From an uncultured Sunxiuqinia sp. (GTDB lineage: Bacteria > Bacteroidota > Bacteroidia > Bacteroidales > Prolixibacteraceae): a DNA stretch of 64,000 nucleotides. A program made the translations under genes and the position numbers. The notes under the pieces are model-generated. The model searched no databases. It had not been told where the DNA came from and saw nothing but the letters and a program-made list of their open reading frames with translations. Below, one piece after another: positions 1 through 7,739 of the stretch. The stretch lies in the NCBI RefSeq assembly GCF_963678245.1, contig NZ_OY782774.1, forward strand, positions 62,001-126,000, written 5' to 3'. Position 1 is the stretch's first letter; each line of letters begins with the position of its first letter.

Positions 1-2
1 TG

Positions 3-326
3 AGTAAGCCCGAAAATCAAGCACAACTGGCGACCATCAACGCGCAGGAGTGGAAAGACGAGCTGGAACGCGATAACCAGGCGTTTGTTGAAGCAATCCG
101 CAAATGTAGTGCCGTGCGGTCGGCCGATGATACTGTGACCGACCTGGAGGCTTTAAAAGAGCTGCAGACTGCTGTAGAATTGCTGCTTAATGTGCTCAAT
201 ACCCTGCATGCGATGAACGAGCCTGTGGTAATTGCTGAAGCGGCAGACATCAGCGAAGCCACCACATCGGCTAAGCAGAGCACCAACAATATAAGTGATT
301 ATGGGGAAGTAGTAGCACCGAGTTAA
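3..326 (+). CDS. DUF6261-like protein, C-terminal part or near-complete short gene (5' edge cut)
   Basis: An open frame runs from the first complete codon of the window to a TAA at 324-326 (107 codons). The window begins 'tg agt aag', so an ATG could lie exactly one base outside; otherwise this is the tail of a longer gene. The EW..ELE..NQAF motif near residues 16-27, followed by an alanine/leucine-rich helical stretch, resembles the C-terminal half of Bacteroidota DUF6261 proteins. Their function is unknown to me. By eye the segment is more GC-rich than most of the window. It is followed directly by a double hairpin terminator. The family call rests on motif memory only. Confidence 0.5.
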   Translation, partial: SKPENQAQLATINAQEWKDELERDNQAFVEAIRKCSAVRSADDTVTDLEALKELQTAVELLLNVLNTLHAMNEPVVIAEAADISEATTSAKQSTNNISDYGEVVAPS

Positions 327-343
327 CTTTGTGCCTATTCTGG

Positions 344-411
344 TTTTAAGAGAAAGAATACGATTTTCTCTTAAAACAAAAAGTCCTCCGACAATGCCGG
401 AAGACTTTTTT
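344..411. terminator. Tandem hairpin terminator between convergent genes
   Basis: Two stem-loops sit back to back. The first is a perfect 12-bp inverted repeat (344-355 with 365-376, 9-nt loop). The second (378-411) pairs an A-rich/GTC arm with a GAC/T-rich arm and ends in a run of six Ts. It lies downstream of the rightward gene ending at 326 and the leftward uxaA ending at 461, so it may terminate both. Confidence 0.7.
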
Positions 412-460
412 ACTACTACTCAATTACTACTAACTACCTCTTCTCGAGAGGATATCTTGA

Positions 461-1954
461 TTATAAGGTTATACCGGTTTTAAAGATAGCAATTTCCTTG
501 AATCCACTTAGTTCGTGTTTCAATTTTTTACCTTCCGAAACGGTGATGATTTCATCTAACAGATCTTGCACCAACTCATCCATTGGCGTGCCTTCAACCA
601 GCTTTCCGGCATTGAAATCAATCCAGTTTCTTTTCTTCTCGAAAAGAGCCGTATTGGTTGAAATTTTCATGGTGGGTACAAAACTACCGAACGGTGTTCC
701 ACGACCGGTTGTAAACAGCACCATTTGGCAGCCGCTGAATCCTAAAGCCGAAGCAGCAACAAGGTCATTACCCGGAGCCGAAAGCAGGTTTAAACCATTT
801 TTCTTGATTCGCTCAGCGTACGACAATACATCAACAACGGTTGCTGTTCCACCTTTTTGGGTGCATCCCAGCGATTTGTCTTCAAGCGTTGTAATACCAC
901 CTTGTTTGTTTCCCGGCGACGGATTTTCGTACACCGGAAGGTCGTGTTTCATATAGTACTCCTTGAAGTTGTTGATCAGGCTAACTGTTTTGTCGAAAAC
1001 TTCTTTGCTTTCGGCACGCTCCATCAACAGGTGCTCAGCGCCAAACATTTCAGGTACTTCGGTCAGAATGGTTGTTCCTCCCTGAGCAATCAGAAAATCG
1101 GAGAACGCTCCAACCAGAGGATTTGCAGTAATTCCTGATAAACCATCGGAACCACCACATTTTAATCCTATTTTCAATGCAGAAATCGGACAGTCCTCTC
1201 TCTTGTCATGGCGCATAATCTCGTAAATCTCTTCGAACAACTTTAAGCCTTCTTCAACTTCATCTTCCACATCCTGCGAAACGATATACTTCACCCGGTC
1301 TGTGTCGTATTCTCCAATGAATTTTTTCAGATGATCAATCTGGTTGTTCTCGCAACCCAAGCCCATGACCAATACACCCCCGGCGTTGGGATGATTGATG
1401 AGGTCTGCTAATGCTTTTTGGGTGTTCGTATGGTCGTCACCAAGTTGAGAACAACCATAACTGTGTCTGAAAACCTGTACATTGTCAATGTCGGTTGCCG
1501 GATACTTGGCTTTAAACTGGCTGATAATCTGGTCAGCCTGTCCGTTTACGCATCCAACAGTTGGCACAATCCACAATTCATTACGAATACCAACGTCTCC
1601 GTTGCCACGCTTGAATCCTTTAAAAGTGCGATCTTGATTTTTAATCGCCAGCTCATTTAGCTTTTGATTGAATTCGTAAGCAATGGTACCCGATAAGTTT
1701 GTTTTGGTGTTTTGGACATGAACATGTTCGCCTACCTTTATCTCTTTTATAGCATGTCCGATTGGAACACCATACTTGATAATATTTTCACCTTCAGGAA
1801 TTGTATTTACAGCGATTTTGTGTCCACTTGGAATATCAGCCGAAAGGATAATAATTTGTTGGTTATCGATTTCGATGACTTCTCCCTGTGAAAAATTTTT
1901 CAATGCAATTACTACATTATCAAGTGCGTTAATTTTAATGAAATCTGCGGCCAT
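461..1954 (-). CDS. uxaA: Altronate dehydratase (UxaA)
   Basis: This 497-aa protein should dehydrate D-altronate to 2-keto-3-deoxygluconate in the cytoplasmic galacturonate branch of hexuronate catabolism. The N-terminal ~90 residues form the small SAF-like domain. A linker leads to the large D-galactarate/altronate dehydratase domain, with the conserved stretches RNELWIVPTVGCVNG, FRHSYGCSQLGDDH and KCGGSDGLSGITANP, rich in the Cys/His/Asp residues expected for metal binding. Length is normal for the family. The gene lies 19 bp downstream of uxaB in the same direction, so the two are almost certainly one transcript from the promoter near 3,495-3,660. The terminator at 344-411 closes the operon. 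Confidence 0.95.
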   Translation of the reverse strand: MAADFIKINALDNVVIALKNFSQGEVIEIDNQQIIILSADIPSGHKIAVNTIPEGENIIKYGVPIGHAIKEIKVGEHVHVQNTKTNLSGTIAYEFNQKLNELAIKNQDRTFKGFKRGNGDVGIRNELWIVPTVGCVNGQADQIISQFKAKYPATDIDNVQVFRHSYGCSQLGDDHTNTQKALADLINHPNAGGVLVMGLGCENNQIDHLKKFIGEYDTDRVKYIVSQDVEDEVEEGLKLFEEIYEIMRHDKREDCPISALKIGLKCGGSDGLSGITANPLVGAFSDFLIAQGGTTILTEVPEMFGAEHLLMERAESKEVFDKTVSLINNFKEYYMKHDLPVYENPSPGNKQGGITTLEDKSLGCTQKGGTATVVDVLSYAERIKKNGLNLLSAPGNDLVAASALGFSGCQMVLFTTGRGTPFGSFVPTMKISTNTALFEKKRNWIDFNAGKLVEGTPMDELVQDLLDEIITVSEGKKLKHELSGFKEIAIFKTGITL

Positions 1955-1973
1955 TATTTTCTGGTCTAACTAA

Positions 1974-3494
1974 TTAATTATTGACAACGGTTTGTTCGTC
2001 TTTTGCTTTACCTTCTATAGTCATACCCATCAATGGGTTTTTTGCGCTCAATACAGCTTTTACAGCTTTTTTCATTCCCACCTGGTTGATCAGGAATAAG
2101 TAGTGGCTAACCGTAATGGTAAGGTTTGGAATCTCGTTCAGGTTTTGTTTCCATACTTTATCCAGCCCCAATACTTTTTCTACCAATTCGTAAACCGAAA
2201 TCGGACGTCCATCACATGCAGCCCAGGCTTCTTTGTAAAAATCAAGAATCCACTGGTCGTCTTGCACCTGATATTCGCCGTTCTCTGTTTGACCTTTAAA
2301 ATACGAAATCATTGCAGCCAACGAGAATACGAGCTTTTGTGGTAACATGTCGTGTTTTTCAACAAAACCAAGTAATGATGGTAAGTTACGTGTTTCCCAT
2401 TTCGACATGGCATTTAAAGCAATACTTTGCCATAGGTGACGAATATAGGGGTTCGAGAATCGCTCAAGGATTTTACCGGCAAATGATTTCAGTTCTTTTT
2501 CTGTACCATCCAGTACCGGAAGAACTTCCTCATAAACCATCTCTTTCATAAAGTTACCCACTTCAATGCTTTCGTAGGCTTCACGAACGGTATCAATACC
2601 GTATAAGAAAGATACCGCGTAACTTCCGGTATGGGCTCCGTTCAGTACAGCTACCTTTTGCTCGCGGAAACGAGTCATGTCTTTTACGAATTTCACTTCT
2701 AATCCGGCTTGCTCTGCAGGGAATTCTCTAGCAACCCACTCTGGTGCTTCAATTACCCAAAGGTGGAAGTATTCGCCAACCACAACCAGGTTATCTTCGT
2801 ATCCAAGCTCAGCCTGAATTTCTTTGATATCGTCTTTCGGAAATCCCGGAACAATGCGGTCAACCAAGGTATTACAGAATGCACAGGCCGTTTCAACCCA
2901 TTGGGTGAATTCATCGCCAAGATTCCAGTTGTTGGCATGTTTCAGTACATATTTCTTCAACATATCGCCGTTGCGGTCGATCAATTCGCAGGTGAAGAAA
3001 ATAAGTCCTTTGTCTGAAGCACCTTCAAATGCTTTGAAACGCTCATATAACAATGCGGTTACCTTTCCGGGGAAGGAGTTTTGAGGCTCCATGTCAAGGG
3101 TGTCGTTTTCGTCGAAAGCAATACCTGCTTCAGTGGTATTGGAAATCACAAAGCGTAATTCAGGATTTAGAATTGATGCTTTGTAAACATCAAATTCAGA
3201 GTAAGGATTGATTCCTTTATTAATTGCTTGAATAAATTCAAATTCTTTAACAGGCTTTCCGTCTTTAATCCCTTTCAGGTATACATTGTAAAGACCGTCT
3301 TGCTTGTTTAGCAAATCAACCATTCCGGTTGGTAGTGGCTGTACCACATCAACACCGGCGTTGAAGCCAATTTCGTTGTTCATTTTTTGAACCATCCAAT
3401 CAGCAAAGGCTCTTAAGAAGTTACCTTCACCAAATTGAAGAATTTTGGTTGGGTATTTCTCTGCATTTTTAACGTTCGTTCTGTTCAATTGCAT
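1974..3494 (-). CDS. uxaB: Tagaturonate reductase (altronate oxidoreductase, UxaB)
   Basis: This 506-aa NAD-dependent enzyme of the mannitol dehydrogenase/uronate oxidoreductase family is predicted to reduce D-tagaturonate to D-altronate, the step before UxaA. The N-terminal motif ILQFGEGNFLRAF (residues ~18-30) is the dinucleotide-binding start typical of UxaB. The C-terminal helical domain contains LNGAHTGSYAVSF, with the catalytic Asn-His pair. The related fructuronate reductase UxuB acts on fructuronate; the UxaA partner favours tagaturonate. It is the first gene of the operon, and two identical LacI-like half-palindromic sites lie just upstream. No isomerase (uxaC) is in the window. Confidence 0.93.
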   Translation of the reverse strand: MQLNRTNVKNAEKYPTKILQFGEGNFLRAFADWMVQKMNNEIGFNAGVDVVQPLPTGMVDLLNKQDGLYNVYLKGIKDGKPVKEFEFIQAINKGINPYSEFDVYKASILNPELRFVISNTTEAGIAFDENDTLDMEPQNSFPGKVTALLYERFKAFEGASDKGLIFFTCELIDRNGDMLKKYVLKHANNWNLGDEFTQWVETACAFCNTLVDRIVPGFPKDDIKEIQAELGYEDNLVVVGEYFHLWVIEAPEWVAREFPAEQAGLEVKFVKDMTRFREQKVAVLNGAHTGSYAVSFLYGIDTVREAYESIEVGNFMKEMVYEEVLPVLDGTEKELKSFAGKILERFSNPYIRHLWQSIALNAMSKWETRNLPSLLGFVEKHDMLPQKLVFSLAAMISYFKGQTENGEYQVQDDQWILDFYKEAWAACDGRPISVYELVEKVLGLDKVWKQNLNEIPNLTITVSHYLFLINQVGMKKAVKAVLSAKNPLMGMTIEGKAKDEQTVVNN

Positions 3495-3522
3495 ATCGTT
3501 TTATTTTTTAGTTTTTTGTTTT

Positions 3523-3570
3523 CGTGTTCGCACACGGAAAGTTGATTTTAAAAAACCGTGTTCGCACACG
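3523..3570 (-). promoter_or_regulatory. Twin LacI-family-like operators upstream of uxaB
   Basis: The 14-mer CGTGTTCGCACACG occurs twice, at 3523-3536 and 3557-3570, a 34-bp spacing (about three helical turns, same face). Each copy has CGTGT/ACACG arms around a central TCGC, as in LacI/GalR-family operators. They lie 29 and 63 bp upstream of the uxaB start. Repression by a LacI-type regulator that responds to a uronate is inferred; no such regulator gene is in the window. Confidence 0.65.
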
Positions 3571-3599
3571 ATTTCAACGGCGAAAGTATAATATTTTTC

Positions 3600-3615
3600 T
3601 AATTCGGCCGAATTA
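3600..3615. promoter_or_regulatory. Perfect 16-bp palindrome upstream of the uxaB operators
   Basis: TAATTCGGCCGAATTA is its own reverse complement over all 16 bases and sits 30 bp upstream of the second LacI-like site. It could be a binding site for a second dimeric regulator or an activator site for the uxa operon. The function is inferred from symmetry and position only. Confidence 0.35.
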
Positions 3616-3753
3616 TTTTCGCCAAATCGTATTAAATTATTATTAACCAGCCTATTTTAGAAGTATTCTAAATATGGAAATCGTTGCCGACTTGACGATA
3701 TTGCTCTGCATGCATGCGGATTCATTGATCTTTGGAAATCAAATACTTTGAGT

Positions 3754-4320
3754 TTGGGAAAAACGATTGTTGTAATAACCGTTGGTCCCGGCTTTGGAAA
3801 ATCAAGTGTTGTTCAAAAGCTGGGAGAGTATTATTTTAAGGTGGCTAATGAGTTTGCCGTGAAATTATTGACGAGCAACTAAAAACAGGCGGTCATAAAT
3901 TACCTTGGAAAGATCGTCGCGGATTTCAACAAGCAGTTTTTGCTCGTAGGCTGGATTTTTATCAATCGGTGAAAAGCAGAGAACTTGCGTTTTCAGACCT
4001 AGGGTTGCCGGATCAGCTGGCTTTTGCCCGTTGCCGGAAAGCTAATTTAGCTGAGATGCTTGACGTTTTGCAAAACTATCGCTATTTTTCGCATATGTTT
4101 ATAACTTCACCTTGGAATAAAATTTATGGGACGGATGCGATTAGAAAATAAACATATGAAGAGGCTTCGTCGTTTGCATGAAATCATCTGTCAAACTTAT
4201 ATCGACATAAATTATAAACTCGTTGAATTGCCTGAATCAAGCGTGAAGACACGCGTAAAATTTATTATCAATTACCTAATTCAACAAAATAATGAGCTTA
4301 TCAAGACGAAGATTTTTTAA
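3754..4320 (+). pseudogene. AAA_28-type P-loop ATPase relic with two frameshifts
   Basis: Three consecutive frames together spell one AAA_28-like NTPase. Frame one (about 3754-3860) gives KTIVVITVGPGFGKSS, a Walker A region in which the first glycine is Val. After a shift near 3860, frame two gives REIIDEQLKTGGHKLPW, then FSDLGLPDQLAFA and SPWNKIYGTDA (to ~4135). After a second shift near 4125-4140, frame three gives the C-terminal helix ending YKLVELPESSVKTRV and stops at 4320. The order matches the family from P-loop through the DRG(L/I)PD-like motif to the PW..IY motif. No complete protein can be made, so it is either decayed or affected by sequence errors. Its 3' end overlaps the next gene by 29 bp. 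Confidence 0.75.
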
Positions 4321-5056
4321 ACGAGCAGTTACGCAAACTGCCGGTATCGCAAGTATTCCGATGATTTTATCAGCTACTCTACCGGAAGAGGATAAAAAGA
4401 AAAAGGACAAATTTTCAATGTTCGATGACGATGGAATTGTACTTTTCCAGGGGGATTCAATTACTGATGCCAGACGAAACCGTGATCGCCAATTGCCCAA
4501 TGATGCAAGTTCATTTGGAAGTGGCTATGCCTTGATGGCAGCCGCAAGCTTGCTGAAAAAACTACCGGAAAAAAATCTGGCGATATATAACCGTGGAATA
4601 AGCGGTAATAAAGTATATCAATTACGTGATCGTTGGGAAGAAGACTGCTTAGAGTTGAACCCGGATGTGTTGAGTATTTTGATTGGCGTAAATGACTATT
4701 GGCATAAACGAAATGGAAAATATGACGGAACCCCAGAAATTTATGAAAATGATTATCGCGCTTTATTGCAAAGAACAAAGAAAGCTTTGCCCGATGTTAG
4801 ATTGGTGATTTGTGAGCCGTTTTCAATTACGGGAGGTTCGGCAATTGGAGAAGGGTGGCAAGAAGAACTCAAACCGTATCGAAAGACTGCTAAAATGCTT
4901 TCGAAAGAGTTTGATACCCTGTTTGTTCCGTATCATAAAATATTCAAAAAAGCACTTGAACATGCTCCGGCTGCATATTGGAGTGGGGATGGGGTTCATC
5001 CTTCCATGGCGGGTGCACAACTAATGGGCAGCGCTTGGTTGAAGGTGGTGAAATGA
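4292..5056 (+). CDS. Tat-exported SGNH/GDSL-family hydrolase
   Basis: A 254-aa SGNH hydrolase, probably an esterase or carbohydrate deacetylase outside the cytoplasm. The N-terminus has a twin-arginine signal (SRRRFFK, residues 4-10) followed by a hydrophobic stretch. The four SGNH blocks are present: GDSIT with nucleophile Ser56, GISGN (~102-106), GVND (132-135), and DGVHPS with Asp233/His236 completing the triad. The start at 4292 retains the Tat signal and overlaps the ATPase relic, so this gene now stands alone. The substrate cannot be deduced. The nearby uronate operon makes a pectin- or xylan-derived ester plausible, but that is inference. Confidence 0.88.
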   Translation: MSLSRRRFFKRAVTQTAGIASIPMILSATLPEEDKKKKDKFSMFDDDGIVLFQGDSITDARRNRDRQLPNDASSFGSGYALMAAASLLKKLPEKNLAIYNRGISGNKVYQLRDRWEEDCLELNPDVLSILIGVNDYWHKRNGKYDGTPEIYENDYRALLQRTKKALPDVRLVICEPFSITGGSAIGEGWQEELKPYRKTAKMLSKEFDTLFVPYHKIFKKALEHAPAAYWSGDGVHPSMAGAQLMGSAWLKVVK

Positions 5057-5529
5057 AAAGTCAACTTTAAGTATAAAGCAAAGAAAGTGACAGGAATTCT
5101 CAATAAAAAGGCCTAATTGTGGCTGGTTCTATTCGCTTTCTTTTTTCACGTTAATCTCTTCCTTAATAATTTTGCAAACATGAACTCCCCATTGAAATAA
5201 AGTTTTTTTATTTTAAATTAATCTAAATAAAGCATAACTTCTCCGTTAGCTTCTTGTCTCAGGTTTGCCTTTTTAGATCCTGACTTCTTCACCAAGAATC
5301 ATTTAAGCTGGAACTTTTATAATTACAAGGATAAGAGAGGTTGTATCAGTTAGTCAGTTTAATAAAGGTAAAGTTTACAAGCTATAAAATTGTCTACCCC
5401 GTAATTTTTTATACTTCGATGGATTGAAATATAAATTGAATATTACTGTTTCCGACGATTAATTTCAATTGTTGTAAAATTCATTTAATTTGACTTATTT
5501 TGCTACTGAAAAACTAATACAGTCGATAA
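5057..5529. other. Intergenic region, AT-rich, no gene recognised
   Basis: This 473-bp stretch lies between the SGNH hydrolase and the TetR gene. It contains a short leftward open segment (5218-5295) reading ...KKANLRQEANGEVMLYLD-stop, which may be a gene-end relic but is too short to assign. The last 60 bp hold the TetR promoter/operator. I see nothing else. Confidence 0.5.
5505..5523. promoter_or_regulatory. Candidate TetR operator upstream of the tetR gene
   Basis: A 19-bp sequence, ACTGAAAAACTAATACAGT, has ACTG/CAGT ends and lies 6 bp before the TetR start. A near-identical copy (17 of 19 identical) lies upstream of the TolC gene at 6133-6151. A TTATTTTG box just upstream (around 5495-5502) resembles a Bacteroidota -7 element. 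Autoregulation by the TetR protein is inferred. Confidence 0.55.
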
Positions 5530-6114
5530 ATGTCAGGCAAGGATGAAATTGTGAAAAGGGAGATCCTGGTAGAAGCACAGCGGTTGTTTCAACAGTTTGG
5601 GTTGAAGAAGACTACGATGGATGAAATTGCTGAAGCTTGCGGTAAGGCCAAAAGTACGCTTTATCATTATTTTAAAAGTAAAGATGAAGTGTTTGGTGCC
5701 GTTATTCAGTTGGAGATGTTGAATCTTAGACAATTCGTTAAAAATAAAGTGGAAGAGCATAAAACAATGCTCGATAAAATTAAGACTTATGTCATTGAGT
5801 TTCATAAAGAAGTGGTGAATAAGGTTAACCTGTATCGCCTCATTCGTCAGGATTCAAAATTGTTTGGTTTTGCGAAAGATAAGTTTCTGAAAATGATGGA
5901 GTTTGAGCAATCTTACATTGTTCGGATTCTGGAAGATGGTTTTGATTCCGGCGAGTACAATACTTCAGGAAAAGAAGATATTCCGTGGATTGCAGAGATG
6001 TTTTTAGCATCTTTTTACGGGGTTGTTCAATATGGAGTTGAGAAGGATGGCTATTACAACGAAGAGAAAATAGAACGGATTGTAGAACTAGTTGTGCCTC
6101 GACTTTTTACTTGA
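5530..6114 (+). CDS. TetR/AcrR-family transcriptional regulator
   Basis: A 194-aa regulator with an N-terminal TetR helix-turn-helix (residues ~10-55; FGLKKTTMDEIAEACGKAKS then TLYHYFKSKDEVF). The variable helical C-terminal domain probably senses a ligand. It is the first gene of a co-directional cassette with TolC, HlyD and two ABC-2 permeases, so it most likely represses that exporter and itself. The repeated 19-bp candidate operator before its own start and before the TolC gene fits this. The inducer is unknown. Confidence 0.92.
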   Translation: MSGKDEIVKREILVEAQRLFQQFGLKKTTMDEIAEACGKAKSTLYHYFKSKDEVFGAVIQLEMLNLRQFVKNKVEEHKTMLDKIKTYVIEFHKEVVNKVNLYRLIRQDSKLFGFAKDKFLKMMEFEQSYIVRILEDGFDSGEYNTSGKEDIPWIAEMFLASFYGVVQYGVEKDGYYNEEKIERIVELVVPRLFT

Positions 6115-6132
6115 TTTTTTGATTATTATTCG

Positions 6133-6151
6133 ACTGAAAAACCAATATAGT
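6133..6151. promoter_or_regulatory. Second copy of the candidate TetR operator, upstream of tolC
   Basis: ACTGAAAAACCAATATAGT differs from the copy at 5505-5523 by two bases. It lies between the tetR stop and the TolC start. Both sites are also associated with an ATTGTTGTAAA string, located before the first copy and after this one. This is consistent with joint control of regulator and exporter. Confidence 0.55.
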
Positions 6152-6179
6152 GTTGTAGATTGTTGTAAATAGATTGACA

Positions 6180-7697
6180 ATGATAAAAAAGACCATATTT
6201 AAAACACTTTTTGCCTTGATGCTATGTCCGTTTGGGCTCATGGCACAAGAGCAAACACAGCTGCTGACTTTTGAGGATGCATGGCAGCTTATGATTGAGC
6301 AAAATCCGGCACTTTTGCGTGTAAAAGAAGAAATTAAGCAAAAGGAGTACGAACTAAAAGTGAAAAGAGGCTTGCATTTACCGCAGGTTTCGTTGAGTGC
6401 GCAGGCGGTTTCAATGTCCGATCCTTTGCACCTCGATTTAACTCCTGTGCGCGATGCCATTACGCCGCTTTACAATACGTTGGGGAACTACGGTGTGTTT
6501 AGTGGTGTTCCCAATCCCGATCCGGCAACTAATTCGATGATGCCTGTTTTGCCCGAAGATATGAGTACTTCGGTTGTTCGGAAAAAATTATTGGAAGCTG
6601 GCGGAGAAGTCCAAAATGCGGAATGGGACAAGATGATACAGGAGAAAAATTTTGCCAACGTATCGGCTGCTTTTGTCTGGCCTGTTTTTACAGGCGGCAA
6701 AATAAAAGGAGCCAACGATGCGGCTGATGTGCAAATTGAAATGAGCCACGAAGATTTACGGCAGGCGGAGGGTACTTTATTGACCGAACTGGTAAGCCGT
6801 TATTATGGTCTGGCGCTTGGGGTTCAGGTAAGCGAACTTCGAAAGCAGACTTTGGAAGGCATGCAAAACCATTATGCTGATGCACAAAAGTTGTTTGACA
6901 ACGGAATGATCGCAAAAGTAGAATTGCTGCATGCAACAGTTTCAAAAAACGAGGCTGAAAGAGAACTGAAAAAGGCTGAGCGTAATATTGAAATTATTCG
7001 TTCAGGGCTGGCTGCTACTCTGGCGAGCGATTCTTTAAATCAGGTGTTTCCTGCCAGTCTTTTATTTATCAATAAAGAATTGTCGGATTTATCGTACTAC
7101 GTTGATAAAGCTAAAGCACAAAATCCGCAGTTGAAACAACTGGAAGGGAAAAAAGAATTAGTTGAGATTAAGCACAAAGTGGAAATGCAAGAATACTTGC
7201 CATCACTAGCTATGATGGGGAACTACAATATCGCGAACAAAGATTTGTCGCCATATATGCCCGACTGGTTGGTTGGAGTTGGAATGAAGTGGACCCTTTT
7301 TGATGGCATGGCTCGTAAAAACAGAATAAGGGCTAGTGCAACCTTACACAGTCAGGTTAATTATGCCGAACAGAAAGCGCACAATGACCTGAAAGCTTAC
7401 TTAACAAAGTTGTACCAGCAGTTACAAATGCAAATGGAGCAAAAAACAGAGCTGGAATCAACACTCAAACTGGCTGAAGAATATCTTCGCAGTACCGAGA
7501 AAGCATTTAGCGAAGGTTTCGCAACTTCCACATCGGTGGTTGATGCTTATACCAAAGTAACACAGGTAAAAACCTTACGCTTAAAAGTGTTTTACGAATA
7601 CGACGTCGCTTTAGCCAGCTTTCTGCAAACTGCTGGTATTCCCGAAGAGTTTACACGCTTTTGTTCAGGAGAAAATGCATTAACAGATTCATATTAG
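6180..7697 (+). CDS. TolC-family outer-membrane efflux protein
   Basis: The chosen ATG at 6180 gives 505 aa beginning MIKKTIFKTLFALMLCPFGL; an upstream TTG at 6174 is possible but less likely. A signal peptide ends after residue ~23 (LMAQ). The rest is the two-repeat helical/beta organisation of outer-membrane factors, with long charged helices (e.g. residues ~185-270 and ~380-460) that form the periplasmic tunnel. With the HlyD protein 42 bp downstream and two inner-membrane permeases it would form a tripartite exporter. Substrate unknown; drugs, lipids or a metabolite are all possible. Confidence 0.92.
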   Translation: MIKKTIFKTLFALMLCPFGLMAQEQTQLLTFEDAWQLMIEQNPALLRVKEEIKQKEYELKVKRGLHLPQVSLSAQAVSMSDPLHLDLTPVRDAITPLYNTLGNYGVFSGVPNPDPATNSMMPVLPEDMSTSVVRKKLLEAGGEVQNAEWDKMIQEKNFANVSAAFVWPVFTGGKIKGANDAADVQIEMSHEDLRQAEGTLLTELVSRYYGLALGVQVSELRKQTLEGMQNHYADAQKLFDNGMIAKVELLHATVSKNEAERELKKAERNIEIIRSGLAATLASDSLNQVFPASLLFINKELSDLSYYVDKAKAQNPQLKQLEGKKELVEIKHKVEMQEYLPSLAMMGNYNIANKDLSPYMPDWLVGVGMKWTLFDGMARKNRIRASATLHSQVNYAEQKAHNDLKAYLTKLYQQLQMQMEQKTELESTLKLAEEYLRSTEKAFSEGFATSTSVVDAYTKVTQVKTLRLKVFYEYDVALASFLQTAGIPEEFTRFCSGENALTDSY

Positions 7698-7739
7698 TTC
7701 TTTTGAAAAGCATTGTTTAAAATCTAATTTCAATATACG

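Noticed and set aside
498-956. 152-codon open frame on the plus strand inside uxaA
   Set aside because: It is antisense to a well-conserved family protein, and its own translation matches no fold or motif I know.
857-1138. Further antisense frames over uxaA and uxaB (also 2709-3084 and similar)
   Set aside because: These are shadows of conserved genes and show no independent start signals.
5218-5295. Short leftward frame reading ...KKANLRQEANGEVMLYLD-stop in the gap before tetR
   Set aside because: Only about 25 codons with a weak start; it may be a gene-end relic but no family can be assigned.
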